From contig JAYKYS010000002.1 of the NCBI GenBank assembly GCA_036924285.1, positions 41,927,501-41,991,500 on the forward strand: a stretch of 64,000 nt of DNA. The letters run 5' to 3'. A program made the translations under genes and the position numbers. Positions within the stretch are counted from its first letter, which is position 1; every line of letters begins with the position of its first letter. Shown here piece after piece: positions 54,595 to 64,000 of this stretch. Source of the DNA: Asterella californica. Lineage: Eukaryota; Streptophyta; Marchantiopsida; Marchantiales; Aytoniaceae. A model generated the notes under the pieces. The model did no database searches and had not been told where the DNA came from. It saw only the letters and a program-made list of their open reading frames with translations.

Positions 54595-57100
54595 AAGTGA
54601 AACACAAAAGAAGTGGAAAGTTGAAGAAGGTACGAGTCAAAGTGAATAATTAACAAGTGAGATGATGAAAACTCTTTTCACTCTTTATTATCTTATCTTG
54701 GATCTGCTCTCGTTTCTTGTGGCAGCTTTGGGTTGTGCTCGCGATCCGTCTTATCCAACTTTGACGTTTTGCTTTTGTTTCATACTTTCGCTATGAAAGT
54801 GTGACCTATTCCATACATTCTTTCATAATTTCATCACGATTTTGGGCATTGTATGCCTTGAATTCTGCAAGGCTGTGGCTGTCAGGTCGCCTAAACATGT
54901 GTCGGACCTGGTATAGAACTTCTGGCACCCTTCATCCGGTACTCCTCTGGCGCCTGAAAACTGTAGACTGCCGGTCCAGAAAGTTGAACGCTGATTTCCA
55001 TGGCTTTCGGTCGCAGCTCATTTTCTCACTACTTTATGGACTACTTTGTACTTGTCCTTTACCAAAAAGTAAAAACAGTACTTGTTTCTACTAGCATGGA
55101 CTTGGTTTGAATCTTAATTGATGGATGTAATCGGCATTTGCAGTTGTACATGAACAACGTCTGAAGTTGTTATTCATTTGAATTCTCGTCCCTGCATACA
55201 TATTTCACTGCTTCTCATATATTTTGATGTTTAAGTTCAAACTAATAACCCACTAACCCACAGCTCTCGAATTCTTTTAAGTGATAACCCACAGTTGAAA
55301 TAATCCAATGATTTAAAACCCACTGAAAACTACGAAGAAAAAAAACCAAAAATGGTTTATGTACAGCGGACTGATAAATCCTAAACCACTCCAGGTGAAA
55401 CAGAGGGGAGTGGAACGTTTAGAAATGAAAAGTCACGACTAGGATGGTGGATTTTGTAATATAAACTTTTAAGAATAAAAGAAATATAATCTGACTGTTT
55501 TATGAGGAGATCTAACGGTTGAATCGTGTTTTTAGAAATCATAAATTATAAAATCATAGCTCATCAAATTAACTTGTAAAGATCATGGTTTACTAAATGT
55601 CTTGCCTAATAATCACTACGAAGGTTTAAGAATCTATCGTAACTGAAACCACTTCAAAATATGAAGAAGGAGAGACTTTATATTCCAGAATCCTTTACAA
55701 ATGCTAGTTTGCTTTAAGCTTCTAATGCAAAGTGATTATCACATTTTCATCGGTTGATTTACGTACGGAAAAAATACATCAAACAAGTATACGTCCGGTA
55801 ATTTCATGTGACAAATGACGGGACTCACAGGTCAATCAATTCAGTCTCAGTCTGTGTTAGAAGAGAAATACAATGTACATGCATAGAGAGGGGAGAACTC
55901 AGACTTGGTCCTTTCAGAGAAAAATCTTTTTCGCTTTTGTGTTATAAAAGAATATATGAAATTTCAGTTTCAGATACTGTAACAGTATGTAAAAGTTCAA
56001 AATTTCTTTAAGTGTAAAATGTTAGCCGATTGCAAAACAACGAGTTTTCTGGACATAACTCATAAGAGCAGCACGCAAAGGGGTCTTCTACATCTCCTCG
56101 ATTGTGACAAGTGATGAACAACTTTGTGGCTGCATAGTCTTTGAGCAGTCCAGTTTTTATGACTCGGTGCGTGTTAAATCCACATATTAATACTAAAAAA
56201 TGCTTAATTAGACACTTTAAGATATTTCAATCATTACTTAAGAAAAACTTATTCTTTTTTCACGTATATTTAACAGCAAAGGTTGAGTTGCACCCTTGAA
56301 CCAACGCTTCACTGCAAGAAATAGAAGAAGATGCTATGATTCTATGGTCAAACTATTATATATTATGTGTTTGAACATAAAACATCGAGAAGATTTGCTC
56401 CCCAGGGTTCGTGAACAAATTCTCTAGATTCTGCACCACCCCATCCACGATAAGCTTATAATCAAGGCTCAACCATTTCATACAGGTAAGCTTACATGTG
56501 AAGATCCATTGAGACAGTTCCTGCAAAAAGATCTTGAGTATTTGTTAGACTTGCAAACTAGATGGAAGCAAGTTACTTACAAAAGAGTTTGGATGATGAC
56601 AATATTATTCCCATCGGTTGTAGTCCTTCAGCTGTTCGTGTATGAGACACATTATCATGGGCTAATCACCGCTTTTCTGCAAGTGTTTTCTGAAATACAA
56701 TGTACTCAGTCATTCACTGTCACTACCAGATGTGGGTCTCCAGACATGTCGGAGCACAACTACTGAAAATTGTGATAGTAGAATGTGTCAAAGCTAAGCG
56801 AGAAGATTCTCTAACGTCCAAAAGTAAAACAGCCCGTAGTTCATTGAACGACAACTTTCAAACTGTATAGAAAATTGAATTGTTTATTATTTGTGAATTG
56901 ATATTAATTATTTTAAAATAAATATTTCGATAAATAAATATTTTCAATATTCTAATTAATGGTTCCTAAACTACTTTCGTAGTTATAATCGTACTTACGT
57001 AAAAATCGTGTGAATAAATTCTCGGACTAATGAATCTTTACAATATTAAAGATCTCAGAGACTATGAGACGAAAGATACAGTATTTTCACAGTTTTGTAA
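54595..57100. other. Non-coding DNA upstream of the BAHD gene
   Basis: Open stretches at 54801-55094 and 56509-56766 are not recognised and lack exon partners. No promoter motif can be assigned with confidence. Confidence 0.4.
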
Positions 57101-57104
57101 ACTA

Positions 57105-57245
57105 ATGTACATTTAATTAAAGGTCACACGCTTGAAAAATGTACATTTAATTAAAGATCAAGCGTGTGACGGAGGGCTGCTCATTATTTATTAATGCACA
57201 TTTAATTAAGAGTCGAGCGTGTGACGAAGAGCTGCCTCCTATTTA
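57105..57245. repeat. 55 bp direct repeat plus inverted copy (foldback)
   Basis: ATG-Y-ACATTTAATTAA occurs at 57105, 57139 and 57194. From 57139 and 57194 the copies share AGCGTGTGACG..G.GCTGC and extend 52 bp (period 55). The first copy carries the inverse: GTCACACGCTTG (57123-57134) pairs perfectly with CAAGCGTGTGAC (57159-57170). Non-coding. Confidence 0.85.
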
Positions 57246-57948
57246 CTAGTGCTCCAAAGACCATAAGACCACGGCATGCAACAACAGCGTTAAAATGAAG
57301 ATTTAAAAAATCAAAAACCAAGACTTTCTCGTCCTATTTTCAAATTCTCATCACCACGCTACCACGAGATGATGATAAGATGCAGTCCCACTCGAGCTTC
57401 ATACGTTCTGTTCTAATTTCTCTCTTGCCTACCTGGATTCGCACCCGTTGCAATTAAGCTGATACGAAGTACGAGATATGCTACATTAGTTTGCTAATAT
57501 GTGACACTACTGTACCCTTCTATGAGACAACCCGCATTTACGTTTCCCCTTCCCCCAACGCTCGTCCGGAAGAAAGCCGTTGGGGATGCTTATTCACCTG
57601 ACGCACACCATGTGCCTACGTAAATAGTCCCCATGGAACATCTTTCTCGAGCCATGTGAGTTCACTATGAGCTATGAGGCTCGAGAAGACCCAGCACGAC
57701 AAGGATCTAAGATAGACGAGACTTGTGAAGGTACGAGGTTTTGACTGATGTTTCAAACATCTGGACCTCCGGAAGTACATCTGAGGAGCCCCGCCCTCGC
57801 AGTGATTTGCGGACTTGGAACACTAAAAAAACCTGATTCTGTACAAAGCGCGCCATCCTTTCGTTGCGGTTCTACGGTGATAAAGCTTATCTCAGGCGGA
57901 GTGCCAAGCAGTAGTAGCAAATTCGAGGTGACAGGAATTTGGGACGCA

Positions 57949-60155
57949 ATGGCTACGACAGGAATTACGGAGCGACAACCTCCAACACAACTTTTGAGAC
58001 ACGTGGTAATAAGCAGAATTGAACCCAGTTCAATCTCTGAGCATCCCGAATTCGTGTACCCAGCTGTCTATGACATGTTGTGCTTCGATGCATATGTGCC
58101 AACTCTACTTCTCTACCGACTGGATAGCACAGATCCATCGGCATTCTCAAACTTCACCCATGCCGTAAAGAAGTCTTTAAGCCAAGTTTTGAGTCTCTAT
58201 TATCCCTTGGCCGGAAAATGGATCGTGGCAGAAGATGCGTGGACGCGTAAAGTAGTTTGCAACGATGAAGGAGCAGTGTTCGTGGAGGCAGCTGTCGATT
58301 CTGAGATGGATAAAGTGCTCGGCCGCGATGATTTCGATCCTCCAGACGGGCTGACAGGAGATCATGCTGTGCCGGGATTCGAAGCTGCGAATTATTCCAA
58401 GACTCCTCAGACGAACGAGTTTCCTCCTCTGATCGTTCAAGTAAGCAGAACCGATCTCACACTGACTCCTTGTGTGTAGTTCATGTCATTGACTAGATTT
58501 CGTGCACTTATTTAGGACATTTAAGCGAGCTGATACACCGTATCGCATCGATCAGGAGCAGGAGTTAAGCATGAATCGCCGGGCCAGTATATTTACATTT
58601 ACACACCATTAGAAGACTCGTTCTGTTTTCGTTTTGAATTATACCTCTAAGTCTTAGAGTAGCTTGCTGCTGTATTATTTATGGATATGTTTCACAGACT
58701 GAACGGTACAGAGATCTTGTTTCGCTTCATTATTTGGTCCCGAATAAGCCATTATGATATGCTCTTGGGAGCAACTAGAGCAATGTCTGCATTGGCGAAT
58801 GCAGACAAGCTCGATCGAACTTGTTCGGAATCCAAAAATGTTTCAAAGTTATGCCGAAAGAACAAACTCCAGGAGCCGGAACAGAACAACCGTATCCTCT
58901 CAACCGTATCTGAGAGGATACGGCTTCTTGAAGGAATGTAGGTAGCAAGCGCAATCTGTATTGTTCATCGGAAGCTTATGATATCAATACGGTGTATGGC
59001 TTATGTGTCAATCTTTAGTTCAAAACATCTGCATTCCATTGTTAATAGATATATCCGCAGATCTAGGAGCGAGTATCAAAGTTTGTAGTACTGACATGAG
59101 CTCTTACAATTAGAGCTTCAAATGGGCTGATTTAATTGTGTGATACTGTGATGGATGAGCAGGTGACGAGATTTAAATGTGGGGGAGTTGTCCTAACTAT
59201 AAACTTCAGCCACATGTCTATGGACGGGTTTGCGTTCGATCGTTTCTTGAAAGCCTGGTCAGAAATCTTATCCACAGGCCAGACATCCACGAAGCCAGTT
59301 TTCGATCGATCCATGGTGCCCTCTCACCTGGACAAACGCCATATTCTAGGCATTCCACTAGACATGGAAAATCAGGATGATGTCTTAGCGAGCTACTTCA
59401 AAGTCTTCGGCTCCAACCTCCGGGACAATGCTACTTACAAGGTTTTCAGTGTAAGGAAAGATTCTGTTGAGAGGTTGAGACAGAAAGCAAAAGAAGAGGA
59501 TGTTTCTGATGTTCTTGAACAGCCCGAGCGATTCACCACCTTCGAGTGTGTTTGCGCTCAGCTGTGGCGATGTTTAGCGAGAATCCCGAAGTCTCTTCCA
59601 GTGATGAACTCCGAGGAGATGGTTAGGATTCGCTTGCCGGTCGAAGGCAGAAGGAAATGGAGCAATCCGCCGCTACCGGAAGATTATGTTGGTAACATGA
59701 TTATGACAACTGGTCCTCCAGTGCTCCCAGGTCCAGAAGTCACCGGCAAACCATTCTCCTTTGCAGCGAGTCATGTTCATAAATGTGTCGCGAAGATAAA
59801 TCACAACACGTCAGGGTACTTACTGGATGCCATGATGAAACTCTTCAAGGAAATGAGAACGACTGAGGAGAAGCGGAACATCGAGAAACCCGACATCCAC
59901 AAAGGAAACCTTCCATTTACCACTTTCATCACTTCATGGTCTCGCTTCGACAACGTCTATAACATGGACTTCGGATATGGCGGTCCATTTTTCTGCTGTC
60001 CCTGTCCTCTTTGGTTAACAGGCAGAGTAAATGTTTATCTTTTGCCGCCTCCTCCTCTCAAGTCCGACATTGCCATTGAATTAAGCATAAATGCACCTCC
60101 TGAGTACTTTAGAATTCTACTCGAAGATCCAGAATTCATAGATCTAGTTTCATGA
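57949..60155 (+). CDS. BAHD-family acyl-CoA-dependent acyltransferase, two exons
   Basis: Exons 57949-58440 and 59163-60155 joined across a 722 bp GT..AG intron in phase 0 give ~494 residues, slightly longer than the usual 430-460. Exon 1: RHVVISRIEPSS, CFDAYVPTLLLYRLD and LSQVLSLYYPLAGKW, the N-terminal BAHD signature. Exon 2 opens three residues before CGGVVLTINFSHMSMDG, giving the catalytic HMSMD (HXXXD), and near its end has NMDFGYGGP, the structural DFGWG motif with Y for W. Such cytosolic enzymes transfer acyl groups from CoA thioesters to alcohols or amines, as in hydroxycinnamoyl and related conjugates. The substrate cannot be told. The frame is open upstream to an ATG at 57748, but the MATTGITERQ start at 57949 fits the family better. 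No disabling mutation was seen. Confidence 0.9.
58890..58923. repeat. Perfect 13 bp inverted repeat in the BAHD intron
   Basis: CCGTATCCTCTCA (58890-58902), 8 base loop, TGAGAGGATACGG (58911-58923). Confidence 0.9.
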
Positions 60156-60724
60156 GACATGTTCAAGATCAAAGCTCTTAACACGTCCTCTTTGTGAATT
60201 TAGAAAGTTGCGCCCAAAGAATTTTAAGGATCTCTTCACCCTTGTAGTATATTTCATTTGGGTATAATTTTAGAGAATTTTGATTTTTGTATAGGTTTGT
60301 GTGTAATATTCATAGAGGTATTTTCAGATTTTTCGCGTTATGTTCTTAAATGTGCACTTTGTTTAGTTATCATGTTTGCCATATTGTTATATAAAGTTGA
60401 TATTTTGACTTGTACGATTTTGGTCACATGGAATAAATTGTCATGTCCTTTTAGTATCTCGGTTAGGTTGGTCGAGTGCGGAGTGATTAATCATGGTAGG
60501 GTCATTAGGGAGAGTTTTTGAGATGATCCGGTAAATGTGTACTTCGTAAGTAGAGTTTGGAAGTTTTATTTTTTCAAGTTGAATCTTCAAGTTCTTAAAT
60601 ATGATGGATAGTTTTGGTGAATACAATTTAGAATCTTTGCGAGTAAAGAATAGATTTGGATTGATTTTAGTAATTGTTTAATGCTCGTTGGTATGATGGA
60701 ATGAGTACATATTGTTCATCATTT
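60156..60724. other. 3' flank of the BAHD gene with an LTR-like fragment
   Basis: AT-rich. 60456-60530 (CTCGGTTAGGTTGGTCGAGT, GCGGAGTGA, AGGGTCATTAGGGAGAG) matches the reverse complement of about 16110-16190, with ~80% identity by eye. It is probably an LTR remnant. Confidence 0.55.
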
Positions 60725-61034
60725 GAAGAATTCAGATTACGAGATTTTGATTGAGAGTTTTCAAGTCATGGATTTCAACCGATGGTATCTCCATAGTAGA
60801 CAGATCGTTGAGGACTTCTCGGACAACAATGGATATACACAAAGAGGAGTGAGGTATGACGCCATCTATCATTATCGTCGGTTGTTCCAGAAGACAAGTC
60901 AGACATAGACAATGTGTTTTCTAGTGGTGAGTTTAGTGTCGTCACATCGTTGTGAGACATGGACGAGATCTATGAGACCACGAAAGAGTCTCGACGATAC
61001 TCGAGTACAGTAGATATCATTGAACTGGATGACT
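60725..61034 (+). pseudogene. Decayed gypsy gag 5' region, copy 1
   Basis: It matches 61550-61830 over ~230-280 bp (GAGGACTTCTC, TATCATTATCGTCGGTTGTT, GACGAGATCTATGAGACCAC, TCTCGACGATACTCGAGTAC, ATTGAACTGGATGACTT). The coding sense is poorer than in copy 2. It ends where copy 2 continues into gag. Confidence 0.55.
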
Positions 61035-61549
61035 TGGGTGAACTAGTAGAGCTAGCACGTAGATATTTTTGGAAGTACTAGAAGTGTGAACATCTAGTTA
61101 GTGACCTTAAGTATCAATTACGACAATTAGTAATCATATATTATGCATGTGAACATCGAAGAGGAGAAGTTAATTCGAGTGGGGTTGGGTTTTTCTTTAT
61201 GTGAATGTTTGAGTGTGGAGAGTTATCATTTGAACTTCTTGTGGTTGGAACTTCTTCATATTCTGTTTCTTGTTTGTGCGTCGCGTTGTTGACGTTTGAT
61301 TTTCGGAGTGAGTTCACTCTAGTGTGTTGTCGCTAGTGAGATTGGAGTTGCGGACCAATCAAACTACTTTTGTTTTTCTCACGGTGCGGTTGGATTGACG
61401 ATCAACAGATCGTGAGGGTCTATCTGTGATGATGGCAGATACAGATTGTCTTTATCTTGATCGTCCTAGTAGGGAACAGGTGAGCTCAGTAGGAGCGGGG
61501 TTAGACAGGTGATGGTTACGATGATGATGAAGATTTTGACATTTTGGTT

Positions 61550-62020
61550 GGAGAATGTGTTATCGAGATTTTATCATTATGGAGTTCTCGAGAGATTCTG
61601 GTGAGGACTTCTCAAACAGTGGGTATATACGAAGTGGGATGAAGTATCGATTACCTACATCATTATCGTCGGTTGTTCCAGAGGACGAGTCAAACGAAGA
61701 CAATGTATTTTTTGGTGGTGAGTCTAATGTCGTCACACCGTTGTTGTGAGACATGAACGAGATCTATGAGATCACGAAAAGGTCTCGACGATACTCGAGT
61801 ACAATGGGTACCATTGAACTGGATGACTTCATCCAGGAGTTCGACAATTGATGCGATCTGTAGCAGATGCGAAACTCACAATTGTTTACACCCTTCATGA
61901 CATGAAAGGGTTTGTTCTAACACTTGGAGGGATCGTCGATAGACGATTATCATGAGTTTAGACGAGACTACAGTGTGAAGATTGAGTTGTGGAGACAATA
62001 TTGATCTCCCAATTACGTTT
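61550..62020 (+). pseudogene. Decayed gypsy gag, copy 2
   Basis: Frames give EDFSNSGYIRSGMKYRLPTS, then ..TIELDDFIQEFDN-stop-CDL-stop-QMRN.., a T-stop-KGLF-stop-HLEGSSIDDYHEFRRDY segment and IELWRQY. The spacing and content resemble the N-terminal Gag core of gypsy elements. The stops are TGA (TGG plausible), TAG and TAA (CAG/CAA plausible), all single transitions. No pol region follows. Confidence 0.45.
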
Positions 62021-62160
62021 GTATCACTATTGGCACAGTTTTTGGATGCGTAGCACTTGCGAGTTCGGGTGCCAGTAGCAAAGATACATCCATGAGTGAC
62101 AGAGTACTTACTACCAGCGGTGCGTCCACTAGTAGTGGAGTAGGTGGTAATGTGAGCGAG

Positions 62161-62214
62161 ATAACACCAAAGTTTAATCTCGTGGTTCAGTGCGAGATTA
62201 AACCTTGGTGTTAT
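62161..62214. repeat. Near-perfect hairpin with 22 bp arms
   Basis: ATAACACCAAAGTTTAATCTCG (first 20 bases quoted as ATAACACCAAAGTTTAATCT; positions 62161-62182), a 10 base loop (62183-62192), and the inverse arm at 62193-62214 with a single mismatch. Confidence 0.9.
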
Positions 62215-62309
62215 CCGACTGCCACTTTCCTTAGAAAATTTGGAGAAGAGGACACTTGTGTGGACAAAGTTTCGGTGTTGTCTTTAGAACAATTGGTTAT
62301 CTTTTAATT

Positions 62310-64000
62310 ATAAGCTAAACTACTGGAATCAAAATATAACACGTGTCTGAGAAAATGGTTCATTCTGGGTTCGGAGGTTGATTATTGCTCGCTTTTTATT
62401 TTGTGGGTCCAATTAGATTTATTTTTAGAAACTGTACATAAAAAATATATCTCAGAATAGGCTTTCACGTGGATGTGAAAGCAAAAACTATTATCAAGTA
62501 GAAGTGAAATGTTCTTGCTTATTAAACAGAATGCTACAATTATAAGAAGTTATGGCTAGGGACTCCGGCTCTTCAATATCAGTTTGAATCTTGGATTCAA
62601 GAGACAAAAATACTTTTGATTACAGTTGACTAGCTAATAGTCTTTCAAGAGTTCCTAACGAGTTAGATGGATCTCTTTATGAATATTAAAAAGGAGTTAG
62701 ATACTTCCCGTGTATACTTTGGCCAAGCGTGCATATTTAATAATATATTTTACCTTCGATCACTTGAGTACTTTTTCATATGCACTCTAATCATCAGCCC
62801 AGCTAAAATTTCTTCTTCCGATCACGAAAGTATTCTTCTCGTAATGCACTCTAATAGTCAACCCTGGATTTGTAACCAAATAACACAGCTTAAATATTGT
62901 CACCTGCAACTGAAAAATAATGGCGAGCTCTCAGTTCCAATCACCGGTTTCAACTCTCGAGTCACCTAGAGGACACACCATAATGGCAAGAAATAATGCA
63001 CTACCGTTAGTGATAGCAGGTTTCCGGTGCGGGACTCAAGTTCAAGCGGTCGTATACCTATCTTTGTGGCAGTATTCGGGTTTGCAAGAGGCATACGTGG
63101 ATATAAGGCTCCGAGTCAAAGCCCAAACGGGGGGCGAACCGTGCGATCTCCATTCTTGTGGGTCCCTTAGACTTGATCAGAATCTGCACGAATGTAACTG
63201 AAGCGAAAAATACAGATTGATGTGGACTACTGCTGTCGAGGCTCCAGCTCATGCTCAGTCCACTCCAGTCAGTGCGGAGCAGCTTCTGCAAGCATCCAAG
63301 TCATCATCCAACAGAGTCCCTTACCCACATGGTGCTGGGAGTAGTCCACGCCGGCTGAGGGAGGTATGACCTATACTATCGGGCGATCTCTTCCAAGTGC
63401 TAGGAACAAAACCCACGCTCTCTCTGCGGATTTTCCAGTCCTTTGTTGTGGGGAGGCACTTTTTCTTAAGGGCGTATCCGCACTTATATTTCTTCCTGGA
63501 AGACCCTGAACTTATCGGCCATCTAGGATCCAATACGCTGAACGTCTGGATTTGCCAACTTTTTCTTGTTCTTATGAGAGATCTTTACTCTGAACTGACA
63601 CCAAGGGCTGTTTCGGCCTGTTTCGGTTTTTGGGTCCTCGTATTCTTCGGTCACTTTATCGAAACGTAACTCACATTTCAAAACATCAGCGTAGGAATTT
63701 GAAGGTCAAAAACTTGTTTTACTTTTGCCGCGAAACTTAAATCTCGAAAGGGATGCTCGAGAAAACATGGCTTGTCATGTACGAGTCATGCATAGAATCA
63801 CGACGAGATACGTCATATTCGGAGCAAGAATGACGTCTTTAAGTTCGGCATATCTGCTGATGACGAATTCACTTCACGCGGAGATTTCGTGACAAGAAGG
63901 AACGTTAAGTCAAGTCAAGTCTTTAAAGTAGAAAGGACGGTAATCTGGTACTTTTTCTGCTACTACTCTACTGTTTTCAAACTCTCGTGTTTCGGCTTTT
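62310..64000. other. Non-coding or unrecognised sequence to the window end
   Basis: Open stretches at 62667-62969, 62920-63201 (+) and 63397-63669 (+) were examined. None shows a recognisable domain or linked exons. The 63000-63400 part has higher GC than its surroundings and could be the edge of another element. Confidence 0.35.

Noticed and set aside
58681..58945. Two open frames on the + strand
   Set aside because: They lie in the BAHD intron, overlap each other in different phases, and have no domain.

Overview
This window is nuclear DNA of a land plant or close streptophyte relative. It holds spliced genes with canonical GT..AG introns (a Lunapark-type ER protein and a BAHD acyltransferase) and several Ty3/gypsy retrotransposons. 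It also holds a nuclear insertion of plastid DNA carrying an intact psbE next to a piece of cysA. A plastid cysA (sulfate ABC transporter ATPase) is known from liverworts, hornworts and streptophyte algae but not seed plants. Together with the land-plant type genes this points to a bryophyte, most likely a liverwort. That placement is inference.

Layout. 59-2617: five exons of a Lunapark homologue on the + strand. 2.6-10 kb: intergenic DNA with gene debris, namely an RPA-like C-terminal zinc-ribbon exon, a PDR/ABCG transporter fragment, a decayed FCP1-like phosphatase gene on the minus strand, and a ~57 bp palindromic tandem array. 10.5-15.6 kb: a tRNA-derived SINE-like repeat, then the 5' end of a + strand gypsy element (LTR end, gag, protease, cut off at the start of RT). 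15.6-18.7 kb: LTR-like fragments and an integrase fragment of another element.

18.7-44.4 kb is a nest of insertions. Element A (minus) is broken into three blocks: 44417-44033, 30467-29510 and 20140-18696. It is interrupted at one point by element D (20141-29509, 4 bp target duplication GAGC). At another point it is interrupted by a 13.6 kb insertion B (30468-44032, 3 bp duplication ACA). B is itself split by chromovirus C (34323-41956, 4 bp duplication ACTG). D's left LTR was later hit by a 647 bp plastid fragment. At all three junctions, removing the insert and one copy of the duplication restores the interrupted reading frame, so the order of events can be read directly. Premature stops in C, A, the + strand gag and other coding remnants are nearly all explained by C-to-T or G-to-A transitions, as expected from decay of methylated cytosines.

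44.7-46.4 kb: a decayed MULE-type transposase with a SWIM zinc finger. 46.5-57.7 kb: AT-rich DNA nearly empty of genes. It contains a MITE-like element with long terminal inverted repeats and four copies of a short repeat built from two hairpins. 57949-60155: a two-exon BAHD acyltransferase with HXXXD and DFGYG motifs, probably functional. 60.2-64 kb: debris of another gypsy gag (duplicated) and a near-perfect 22 bp-arm hairpin. No rRNA, convincing tRNA or CRISPR array was seen.
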